DNA of 64,000 nucleotides from assembly GCA_016720905.1 (NCBI GenBank), contig JADKJT010000035.1:1-64000 (forward strand). Direction: 5' to 3'. Below are positions 45,984 through 53,631 of the stretch, in pieces. The notes beneath the pieces were generated by a model that saw nothing but the letters and a program-made list of their open reading frames with translations, did no database searches and was not told where the DNA came from. Numbering within the stretch: position 1 is the stretch's first letter; each line of letters begins with the position of its first letter. Both the position numbers and the translations under genes were made by a program. This DNA is from Gemmatimonadaceae bacterium. GTDB lineage: Bacteria; Gemmatimonadota; Gemmatimonadetes; Gemmatimonadales; Gemmatimonadaceae.

Positions 45984-46283
45984 ATGCTCTTCGGATTCAT
46001 CGATCGCGTCACCTCTGCCTCGCCGCTCAAGACGGCGCTCGACCGTAGTGTCGAGCGGTCGCGGAGCATTGCGGATCGGGTCAGCAAGGCCTCGCTGCAG
46101 AACAGCGACGGCTTCGCGCTTGAAGCCACGGGCAAGAATTCGGCGCCGAACGCCAACCCTGTAAATGTCGAAGACGAGATGGTCGCGCTGGCGGACGAAC
46201 AGATCCGCTTCCTCGCGACCTCCCGCCTGCTCGAAAAGACCTACGCCAGCCTGCGCGGCGCCATCAAGGGTAGCTCCGTCTGA
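45984..46283 (+). CDS. flgB: Flagellar basal-body rod protein FlgB, divergent
   Basis: This 99-residue proximal rod protein is shorter than the roughly 130 residues of typical FlgB. The C-terminal half is standard (PVNVEDEMVALADEQIRFLATSRLLEKTYASLRGAI). The N-terminal half (LKTALDRSVERSRSIADRVSKAS) lacks the usual NIANADTPGY segment. No other in-frame start lies between the sigma-54 promoter and this ATG. It precedes flgC with a TGATG overlap, which supports the assignment. Confidence 0.7.
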   Translation: MLFGFIDRVTSASPLKTALDRSVERSRSIADRVSKASLQNSDGFALEATGKNSAPNANPVNVEDEMVALADEQIRFLATSRLLEKTYASLRGAIKGSSV

Positions 46284-46912
46284 TGCCCATCGATCCGATG
46301 CGGCGTCCGGGGCTCCTGCCCATTCCGTCGCAATCCTCCGTGCGCCCGATGTTCAAGACGCTGGGGATTGCCGGCAGCGGATTGGCCGCGCAGCGCCAGC
46401 GCATGGAAACCATCGCGCAGAACATCGCCAACGCCGACGTCACGCGTGGTGCCGACGGCCAGCCGTTCAAGCGTCGCGACGTGGTCATGGAAGCGGCCAC
46501 CCCGCAGAACGCGGTGTACGGCGAACAAGGCAATGGGTTTGGTGGTGCGGCCGGCGCTGCCGGTGTGTTCGGCTCGAATCCGTATGCCGTTCCGGCGCCA
46601 AGCACCGACGGTGCCAAGTCTATTGAAGTGCCGGTGCTGCAGTATCGCACCGAAAGCGCGGGACCTGGCCCCGGACCAATCGGTGGCGAGTACGGCGTGC
46701 GCATCGCCGGCATCGCCGAAGACCAGGGTGAAGGTCGCCTGGTATACGAGCCGGGTCACCCCGATGCCGACGCCAACGGCTACGTGCGCTATCCCGACAT
46801 CGATACCACACAGGAAACGGTGCGGCTGCTGGACGCGAAGCGCCTGTTCGAAGCCAACGCGGCCGTGTTCCAGGTGGCCAAGTCGATCCTCCGCGCTTCA
46901 CTCGATATCTGA
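46283..46912 (+). CDS. flgC: Flagellar basal-body rod protein FlgC
   Basis: This 209-residue proximal rod protein contains MFKTLGIAGSGLAAQRQRMETIAQNIANADVTRG, the FlgC N-terminal block, but from residue 23. A start at 46349 would give the typical length, while 46283 is supported by the TGATG overlap with flgB. The C-terminus has NGYVRYPDIDTTQETVRLLDAKRLFEANAAVF and SILRASLDI. A Gly/Ala/Pro-rich insert (residues 80-110) is longer than in enterobacteria. Confidence 0.88.
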   Translation: MPIDPMRRPGLLPIPSQSSVRPMFKTLGIAGSGLAAQRQRMETIAQNIANADVTRGADGQPFKRRDVVMEAATPQNAVYGEQGNGFGGAAGAAGVFGSNPYAVPAPSTDGAKSIEVPVLQYRTESAGPGPGPIGGEYGVRIAGIAEDQGEGRLVYEPGHPDADANGYVRYPDIDTTQETVRLLDAKRLFEANAAVFQVAKSILRASLDI

Positions 46913-47026
46913 ATTCACTGAGCAACTCGCAGCGGGTCCGGGAATCGGTGTGACGTCAACCTCCTCCTCTTCCTCTCCGATTCCACATCGATTCCCGGCT
47001 CGCTGCGCCTCCTCTCTACACACGTC

Positions 47027-47395
47027 ATGAGCATCAACGGCATCACCAACCCGCTTCTCTCGAGCCTCGGCTCGATCGGCCGACCGGACACCACTCGGCC
47101 AGCAACCGATCGCGCCGGTTCGGCGGCGAACGCCGCGACCAACGCGGCGGCGAGTGCGCGGACCGCGCTCAAGCCGCAGGCGCCCATTGCCGGACAGGCG
47201 GCGTTGCAGAACGCCGTTCCGGCCGAAGCACCGGCCGGTACCGATCCGACGCTGTGGAGTGTGCTCACCGCCGACGAACGGAACTTCTTTGCCAAGACGG
47301 CCGCACTGGGCCCGCTCACCTACGGTCGCATCAAGGCCGTTTCGAATGCTGCACCGCCGGCGGCGCGCGGCGTGCGCCTCGACGTCCGCGCCTGA
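47027..47395 (+). CDS. Small protein of unknown function between flgC and fliE
   Basis: This 122-residue protein has a disordered Ala/Thr-rich first half and a compact C-terminal part (GTDPTLWSVLTADERNFFAKTAALGPLTYGRIK). It lies 114 bp after flgC and 16 bp before fliE, in the same direction. I do not recognise a family. A rod or export-gate accessory role is possible but unproven. Confidence 0.6.
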   Translation: MSINGITNPLLSSLGSIGRPDTTRPATDRAGSAANAATNAAASARTALKPQAPIAGQAALQNAVPAEAPAGTDPTLWSVLTADERNFFAKTAALGPLTYGRIKAVSNAAPPAARGVRLDVRA

Positions 47396-47411
47396 ACTCG
47401 GAGCCATCACC

Positions 47412-47726
47412 ATGCAGACGCGTATCGATCAACTCACTCGCTCGCTTCCCGATCTCATTGGTCGCGACACCGGCGCCAAGCCGGTGCCGGTCATTGCCGA
47501 CGGCGAAGGCTCGTTTGGCAACACGCTCACGCGCGCCATCAATGAAGTGTCCGATGCGCGCGACAAAAGCGGCGATCTCACGCAGCGCTTTGCCGCCGGA
47601 GAGAACGTCGAGCTCCACCAGGTGATGGCCGCCAGTGAAGAAGCCGGTCTCGCGCTCGATCTCCTGATCGAAATGCGCAACAAGGTGGTCGAGGCCTATC
47701 GGTCCGTGATTTCCATGCAGTCCTGA
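47412..47726 (+). CDS. fliE: Flagellar MS-ring/rod adaptor FliE
   Basis: This 104-residue adaptor links the MS ring to the rod. It has SFGNTLTRAINEVSDARDKSGDL, FAAGENVELHQVMAASEEAGLALDLLIEMRNKVVEAYRSVI and MQ near the end, the FliE pattern. The ATG at 47412 is the only good start; the frame is open upstream through the preceding gene in another frame. fliF follows 16 bp later, the standard fliE-fliF order. Confidence 0.9.
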   Translation: MQTRIDQLTRSLPDLIGRDTGAKPVPVIADGEGSFGNTLTRAINEVSDARDKSGDLTQRFAAGENVELHQVMAASEEAGLALDLLIEMRNKVVEAYRSVISMQS

Positions 47727-47742
47727 ACCCGCAATATCCGTC

Positions 47743-49329
47743 ATGGCTTCGTTCGCAGATTCTCTCTTTGGTCGCATGAGCGGTGGTCGCCAGGTGGCGA
47801 TCATCGCCGTTGGCGTGATTGTCACCGGCGCCGTGTTCGGCGTCTCGCGCTGGGCCACGCAACCCACGATGGTGCCGCTCTACGCGGACATGCCGGTTGG
47901 TCAGGTGAAGAAAGTCACCGACAAGCTGACTGAACTGGGCATCGCGCACGAGCTCGATGTCACCGGCACCACGGTGCTGGTGGCCAGTACCGATATGGTG
48001 AAGGCGCGCGTGGACATGGCGGCCGAGGCGATGCCCGGTGAGGGCCGTCCGGGACTCGAGCTGTTCGACAAACCGTCGTGGGGCATGACGGACTTCACGC
48101 AGAAGATCAACTATCGTCGCGCGCTGGAAGGAGAACTGGAGCGCACGATCGGCAAGATGAAGAACATCGAGGCCGTGCAGGTGCATCTGGCACTCGAAGA
48201 CGACAAGCTGTTCAAGGAGAGCGAGCGCCCGTCGAAAGCCTCGGTGACGCTCACCATGGCCGGCGGCGAGGCGCCGCGCGCCGAAACCGTTCAGGGCATT
48301 GCCAGCCTCGTGGCCAGCAGTGTTGGTGGTCTCGATCCGGAGCACGTGACGATTGTCGACTCGCGCGGACAGGCGCTGACGTTGCAGGACGAAGGCTCGA
48401 TGGCCGGGCTGACCAGCCGTCAGTTGGCCGTGCAGCGCGAAGTGGAATCGCACATGGAGCAGAAGGCCGACCGCTTGCTGTCGAGCCTCGTGGGCTCCGG
48501 CAATGCGCGCGTACAAGTATCGGCGTCCATCAACTTCGATAAAGTGGAGCGCACGACGCAGGCCGTCGATCCCGACAAGCAGGCACTGGCCACCGAACAG
48601 AAGTCGGAAGTGACGCCCAGTTCGCCGCAGCAGGGCGCGGGGTACACGCAAACCGCCACGTCGTACGAAAACACCCGCAGCACCGAGAATTTCAGCGGGG
48701 CCATTGGCAATTTGAAGAAGCTGACCGTGGCCGTGCTCATTGCCGACAAGGTCACGCGGGCACCCGGCGCGGATACCAGCGCCAAGGCGGCGGCCATTCC
48801 GCCCACGATCACCGCCCGCACACCGGACGAACTCACACGTATTGAAACACTCATGCGCAGCGCGCTGGGTGTCGACTCGGCGCGCGGTGACGTCATCTCG
48901 GTGGTCAGTGCGCCATTCGACATTCCCGCACCCCTGGTCGTGCGACAGGACTCGGTGGTGGCGCCGGACATGATGGCGCGACTGCAGACTAATCCCAAAC
49001 CCGTGGTGGCGGTGGCCGCATTGGTCGTGCTGCTCGTCATGGCCGTCCTGATGCTCGGCGCGCTCAAACCCAAGAAGGGCGTGCCTCAGCAGGCCGCCGA
49101 TCCGCGCAGCTTGCCATCGCGCGCCGGCTATCCGGAACTGCCCGCGTCATCGCAGATGCAGTCGGCTTTGCAGGCGTCGCGCGAGATGGAACAGATGCAG
49201 GCCGAGGAACGTCGTCAGGTCATTCTGCCGCCGACGACGACCAACGCCGAACGCGAGCAAGCGATGGCCACGGTGGATCAACGTCCTGACGCGGCCATGC
49301 GCGTCACACGTGGCTGGCTTCGCACCTGA
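47743..49329 (+). CDS. fliF: Flagellar MS-ring protein FliF
   Basis: This 528-residue membrane ring protein has an N-terminal membrane helix (about residues 18-36) and YscJ/FliF ring-building domains with PMVPLYADMPVGQVKKV and KINYRRALEGELERTI. A second membrane helix follows (VVAVAALVVLLVMAVLMLG, about 425-445), then a cytoplasmic tail that binds FliG. It follows fliE by 16 bp and precedes fliG by 20 bp. Confidence 0.92.
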   Translation: MASFADSLFGRMSGGRQVAIIAVGVIVTGAVFGVSRWATQPTMVPLYADMPVGQVKKVTDKLTELGIAHELDVTGTTVLVASTDMVKARVDMAAEAMPGEGRPGLELFDKPSWGMTDFTQKINYRRALEGELERTIGKMKNIEAVQVHLALEDDKLFKESERPSKASVTLTMAGGEAPRAETVQGIASLVASSVGGLDPEHVTIVDSRGQALTLQDEGSMAGLTSRQLAVQREVESHMEQKADRLLSSLVGSGNARVQVSASINFDKVERTTQAVDPDKQALATEQKSEVTPSSPQQGAGYTQTATSYENTRSTENFSGAIGNLKKLTVAVLIADKVTRAPGADTSAKAAAIPPTITARTPDELTRIETLMRSALGVDSARGDVISVVSAPFDIPAPLVVRQDSVVAPDMMARLQTNPKPVVAVAALVVLLVMAVLMLGALKPKKGVPQQAADPRSLPSRAGYPELPASSQMQSALQASREMEQMQAEERRQVILPPTTTNAEREQAMATVDQRPDAAMRVTRGWLRT

Positions 49330-49349
49330 CCGACTGACCGCCCGAATCA

Positions 49350-50393
49350 ATGTCCACCGCACTCGCCAGAAGCAGCGCCGACCGATACGCCCCTGACCGC
49401 CTCACCGGCCGTCAGAAAGTGGCGATCGTGTGCATGGCGCTCGGCACCGAACACGCCGCGAAACTCACCACCGGGCTCAATCCGGACGAGGTCGAGATCG
49501 TGGCGATGGAAGTCGCGCAACTTGATCATGTGCCGCCCAGCACCGTGGATGCCGTCCTCGCGGAATGGCTCGAGCTCACGCTTGGGATCGACTCGCTGAG
49601 CACCGGCGGCATGGAGTTCGCCAAGGAAGTGCTGGAAGCCGCGTTTGGTGAAGCGCGCGCCGGCCAGATTCTGACCCGTATTCAGACACAGCTGGCCGAC
49701 AGCGATCGCTTTGGCCGGTTGCGTCATGCCGATCCGCAGCAACTCGGCAACACGTTGCGCGGTGAACATCCGCAAACCATCGCGCTGGTCCTGGCGCACC
49801 TGGACCCGGGGCATGTGGCCGCCATCCTGAAGGAAGTCGATCCCGCCTTGAGCGGTGACGTGATGTTCCGGATTGCCAAGATGGACAAGGTCTCGCCCGA
49901 GATGGTGACACTGGTGGAACGCGCCATCGGCACCGAAGCCGACATGACGTTCTCGCAGACCATGAGCCAGGTGGGTGGTCCGGCGGCGGTCGCGGCCGTG
50001 CTCAACCTACTCAGCGCGTCGCTCGAAAAGGAAGTGCTCGATCAACTGTCGGAGCGCGATCAACAGCTCAGCGACCAGATCAAGAATCTCATGTTCGTGT
50101 TCGAGGACCTGCTGGCGCTCGACGACAAGTCGCTGCAGCGGCTGCTGCGCGAAGTGGACGTCAAGCAGTTGGCGCTCGCCCTCAAGGCCACCAGCGCCGA
50201 ACTCAAGAGCAAGATCATGGGCACCATGTCGCAACGCGCGGTGGCCGGCCTCAAGGAAGAGATCGAGTTCCTCGGCCCGGTCAAGATGCGCGATGTCGAG
50301 GCCGCGCAGTCGGACATCGTCTCCAAGGTGCGCGCGCTCGAAGAGACCGGCGAGATCGTGATGAGCAGCGGAACCGACGATGTCATCGTCTGA
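49350..50393 (+). CDS. fliG: Flagellar motor switch protein FliG
   Basis: This 347-residue rotor protein has the middle-domain motif EHPQTIALVLAHL and the C-terminal charged torque helix region with DDKSLQRLLREVDVKQLALALK and SQRAVAGLKEEIEFLGP. The N-terminal FliF-binding domain (RQKVAIVCMALGTEHAAKL) is complete. It overlaps fliH by 14 bp. Confidence 0.93.
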   Translation: MSTALARSSADRYAPDRLTGRQKVAIVCMALGTEHAAKLTTGLNPDEVEIVAMEVAQLDHVPPSTVDAVLAEWLELTLGIDSLSTGGMEFAKEVLEAAFGEARAGQILTRIQTQLADSDRFGRLRHADPQQLGNTLRGEHPQTIALVLAHLDPGHVAAILKEVDPALSGDVMFRIAKMDKVSPEMVTLVERAIGTEADMTFSQTMSQVGGPAAVAAVLNLLSASLEKEVLDQLSERDQQLSDQIKNLMFVFEDLLALDDKSLQRLLREVDVKQLALALKATSAELKSKIMGTMSQRAVAGLKEEIEFLGPVKMRDVEAAQSDIVSKVRALEETGEIVMSSGTDDVIV

Positions 50394-51036
50394 CGGCCCG
50401 AAGATGATCATGCATGCCACGCCCTGGGCGCTCGATGAACTGCCGATGCCCGACATCTTTCCGATGTCGGAGGCGCCATCACGTCATGCGGAGATGTCGT
50501 CCGACATCGATGTGCACGCCCATCTTGCGGCGGAACGGACACGTCTGGAAGCGGACGCGTATGCGCGCGGCGTCCAGGACGCCGAGCGTACCGCGCGATC
50601 CGCCAGCGACGCGCGGATGGCATCGGCGCTCAGCGCCCTTGGCGAATCGATAGCCTCCGTGCAACTGCATGTCACACGCTGGACCGCCAATACGGAAGAG
50701 AACGTGGCCGCGATCGCGATTGCCGTGGCCCGGCATATCGTGGAGCGTGAAGTGACCGTCGATCACACCATTGTGCGTGATCTCGTGCAGCGCGCGCTGT
50801 CGCAGTTCCCGCTCGACCAGACGATTACCGTGCGCCTGCATCCGGACGACGCCGCCACCTGCAGCAGCGCCGCTGTCGCCGATGGCAGTGGCCGCGTCAA
50901 GGATGTGCGCTGGGTCTCCGATGCGAACATCATCCGGGGTGGCTGTCTGGTGGAAGGCCGCGAACGCATCATCGACGGGCGCGTCGACACGTCCCTGGAG
51001 CGCGCCTATCGCAGCATCGGTCAGGTGCAGGCATGA
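50380..51036 (+). CDS. fliH: Flagellar export ATPase regulator FliH
   Basis: This 218-residue protein binds and holds the FliI ATPase. A long N-terminal helical region (HAHLAAERTRLEADAYARGVQDAERTA) is followed by the FliH/YscL domain (ATNEENVAAIA-like helix, VARHIVEREVTVDHTIVRDLVQRAL and a DANIIRGGCLVE block). It overlaps fliG and, by 4 bp, fliI. Confidence 0.85.
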   Translation: MSSSDGPKMIMHATPWALDELPMPDIFPMSEAPSRHAEMSSDIDVHAHLAAERTRLEADAYARGVQDAERTARSASDARMASALSALGESIASVQLHVTRWTANTEENVAAIAIAVARHIVEREVTVDHTIVRDLVQRALSQFPLDQTITVRLHPDDAATCSSAAVADGSGRVKDVRWVSDANIIRGGCLVEGRERIIDGRVDTSLERAYRSIGQVQA

Positions 51037-52412
51037 CGCTGTCCATTCATGCCGATCCCGCGTTCGGGACTGCCTTCACACCGGCCGTCGAGTCCATGCT
51101 CGAGCGCCTCGATCCGAACGATCGTTTTGCGACGTATGGCCGGGTGACGCGCGTTGTTGGACTCGTGCTCGAAGCCACCGGCCTCGAGGTCGGTCTGGGC
51201 TCGCTCTGTCGCATTACCAGTCATTCGCGTGATCGCTCGGTGTTGGCTGAAGTCGTCGGCTTTCACGAGCGCGGTGTGCTGCTCATGCCGCTGGGGGAAC
51301 TGGATGGGCTGCATCCGGGCAGCTCCGTCCAACCTCTGGGCCGTACCTTTGGTGTCGATGTGGGGCCGGGACTGTTGGGTCGCGTGCTGAATGGCCTGGG
51401 CCATCCCATCGATGGGAAGGGCAAGGTGGATGTCATCGAGCGTGTGCCGTTGGCCGCCGAGCCACCCAACCCGCTTGAACGTCAAACAATCGACCGACCG
51501 CTCGAAACGGGTGTGCGCGCCATTGATGGACTGCTCACCGTGGGACGCGGCCAGCGCATCGGCATCTTCTCCGGTTCGGGCGTGGGCAAGAGCACGATGC
51601 TTGGCATGATTGCGCGGCATGCGCAGGCCGATGTCAATGTCATTGCCCTGCTCGGCGAACGCGGTCGTGAAGTGCGCGACTTCATCGAGAACTCGCTCGG
51701 TCCGGAAGGGCTCGCCCGTTCGGTAGTCATTGTCGCCACTGGCGATCAGGCCGCGCTGGTGCGCGCCCGTGGCGCGTTGGTGGCCACCGCGATTGCCGAA
51801 TACTTCCGTGACCAGGGCAAGCAGGTATTGCTGATGGTCGACTCGGTCACGCGGGTGGCAATGGCGTGGCGCGAAATCGGCCTGGCCACCGGCGAACCGC
51901 CCACTACGAAAGGGTATCCGCCGTCGGTGTTCGCGGCCCTGCCGCGTTTGCTGGAACGCGCGGGCAACGCCGCCAAGGGCGGCATCACCGGCATCTACAC
52001 CGTGCTGGTGGACGGTGACGATTTCAACGAACCCGTGGCCGATGCCGCGCGATCGATTCTCGACGGCCACATCGTACTCACGCGACGCCTTGCGGCCCAG
52101 AATCATTTCCCGGCCATCGATGTGCTCGAATCGAAGAGCCGGGTGCGCGATCATATCGTGAACGACGTGCAGCGCCGCGCAGGCAGTGCGTTGCTGCGAC
52201 TGGAGGCAGCCTACCGGGAGAAGGAAGACCTCATCATGGTGGGCGCGTATCAGAAGGGCAGCGATGCCTATGTGGATGCGGCCATTCAGTATCGTGAGCG
52301 CGCACTGCAGTTCCTGCAGCAGCGCCCCGACGAAATCTCGCATTACGGTGACACCTACGCGGCGCTGGCGAAGATCGCGGAAGCGATCGAGTTGGCGGTG
52401 GTGCGCCGCTGA
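51033..52412 (+). CDS. fliI: Flagellar export ATPase FliI
   Basis: This 459-residue T3SS-type ATPase has the Walker A GSGVGKST (about residues 184-191), IALLGERGREVRDFIEN and the Walker B strand QVLLMVDSVTRVA. VLVDGDDFNEPVADAARSILDGHIVLTR is the family block. It powers unfolding and export of flagellar proteins. It is coupled to fliH by ATGA-type overlap and to fliJ by 1 bp. Confidence 0.95.
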   Translation: MTLSIHADPAFGTAFTPAVESMLERLDPNDRFATYGRVTRVVGLVLEATGLEVGLGSLCRITSHSRDRSVLAEVVGFHERGVLLMPLGELDGLHPGSSVQPLGRTFGVDVGPGLLGRVLNGLGHPIDGKGKVDVIERVPLAAEPPNPLERQTIDRPLETGVRAIDGLLTVGRGQRIGIFSGSGVGKSTMLGMIARHAQADVNVIALLGERGREVRDFIENSLGPEGLARSVVIVATGDQAALVRARGALVATAIAEYFRDQGKQVLLMVDSVTRVAMAWREIGLATGEPPTTKGYPPSVFAALPRLLERAGNAAKGGITGIYTVLVDGDDFNEPVADAARSILDGHIVLTRRLAAQNHFPAIDVLESKSRVRDHIVNDVQRRAGSALLRLEAAYREKEDLIMVGAYQKGSDAYVDAAIQYRERALQFLQQRPDEISHYGDTYAALAKIAEAIELAVVRR

Positions 52413-52936
52413 TGTTCAACTTCCGTCTGCAGCGCATTCTCGAGCTGCGCGAGAAGGCCGAACAGGCCAAGGCGCGCGAACTCGCCTCGGCGCAGGACCT
52501 GGCCGAATCGGCACGCCGTGAGCGCGACGCGCTTGCCGCGTTGCATGCGACCTCGCGCGCCGAAGTGGATGCGGCCCATCGCACGGAGCCGCGCATTGGT
52601 CATCTGCAGCAGCTGGGATTGGTGCTGCAGTCACTGGACCAACGGCTGGAATCGGCCGGCGAGACGGTGCGGGCCGCTGATGAGGTAGTGGACAGCGCAC
52701 AGAAGTTGCTCGATGCCGCCTCGCGGGATCGGCGCGTGCTCGATCGCCTGAAGGTCCGACACACCGATCAATGGCGCGTAGAAGAGGCGCACAAGGATCG
52801 CCTGGGCATGGACGAGATCGCCCTGTCGCGATTCTCGCGCAATGCGGAAGCGCGCACCAAAGATGATTCAGCAACACGATCCCGCTCCGACGACGAGCAG
52901 CGGGAATCCACCCGGAACGACGGCTCCACCCTATGA
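52412..52936 (+). CDS. fliJ: Flagellar export chaperone FliJ
   Basis: This 174-residue predicted coiled coil starts FNFRLQRILELREKAEQAKARELAS, the FliJ beginning. The long helix pair ends in DRRVLDRLKVRHTDQWRVEEAHKDRLGMDEIAL. It opens the stalk of the export ATPase. It overlaps fliI by 1 bp and the MotE-like gene by 4 bp. Confidence 0.85.
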   Translation: MFNFRLQRILELREKAEQAKARELASAQDLAESARRERDALAALHATSRAEVDAAHRTEPRIGHLQQLGLVLQSLDQRLESAGETVRAADEVVDSAQKLLDAASRDRRVLDRLKVRHTDQWRVEEAHKDRLGMDEIALSRFSRNAEARTKDDSATRSRSDDEQRESTRNDGSTL

Positions 52937-53631
52937 AGAAACTCCTCATCCCCGTACTGATCGCGGTTCTCGCCGGTGTCGGCGGCGGCTCCGGATTTGC
53001 GTATATGCGCGCGTCGAAGGCCTATGTGGCCGATTCCACGCAGCTCGCCGACAGCCTGAAGGCGCATCCGCCAGCCGCGCCTGATTCACTGGCGCCGGAT
53101 TCCAGCGCGCACGAGTCCACGACATCGGTACATGTGCCCACCACCGAAGTGCTGCCGATGACGCCCGCCGACAGCATTCGCGCGGTGGAGGAATCGCGCG
53201 CGTCGTTGCACGGCGCCACCAAGGGGCTCCCTGATGCGGCACCGCCGACGCCTGCCGCGACCGCTACACCCAAGCCTGATCCCAAGCACGCGGAACCGGC
53301 AGCGGCCGATCCAAAGCATCCGGCACCCGCTGCGCATGTGGACGCGCCCAAGCCCGGCAGCACCACGGCCTCGGTGGCCAACATCGTTCGCGATGCGCGC
53401 AATGAAGCCATGAACACGGCGCTTCCCGAGCAGCGCCTGTCCAAGATCTTTGCCGCGATGTCGGCCAAGGACGCGGCCAAGGTCATGGAGCAGATGCCGG
53501 ACGCCGATGTGCGCGCGATCCTCGCCATGATGAGCGATCGCACGGCCGCCGCAGTGCTTTCGCAGTTTCCCGCCGCGCGCGCGGCGGCCATCACGAAGGG
53601 CGCCGTGCGCGTCCCGGAGTCCAAGCCATGA
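52933..53631 (+). CDS. Membrane-anchored MgtE-N domain protein (MotE/YlxF-like)
   Basis: This 232-residue protein has one N-terminal membrane helix (LLIPVLIAVLAGVGGGSGF), a Pro/Ala/Ser-rich linker (residues about 35-145) and an MgtE-N/FliG-like helical domain at the end (LSKIFAAMSAKDAAKVMEQM and VRAILAMMSDRTAAAVLSQF). Such proteins lie between fliJ and fliK in many phyla and are called MotE or YlxF; they likely help the FliG-export gate or motor. The exact role is not settled. Confidence 0.8.
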   Translation: MKKLLIPVLIAVLAGVGGGSGFAYMRASKAYVADSTQLADSLKAHPPAAPDSLAPDSSAHESTTSVHVPTTEVLPMTPADSIRAVEESRASLHGATKGLPDAAPPTPAATATPKPDPKHAEPAAADPKHPAPAAHVDAPKPGSTTASVANIVRDARNEAMNTALPEQRLSKIFAAMSAKDAAKVMEQMPDADVRAILAMMSDRTAAAVLSQFPAARAAAITKGAVRVPESKP

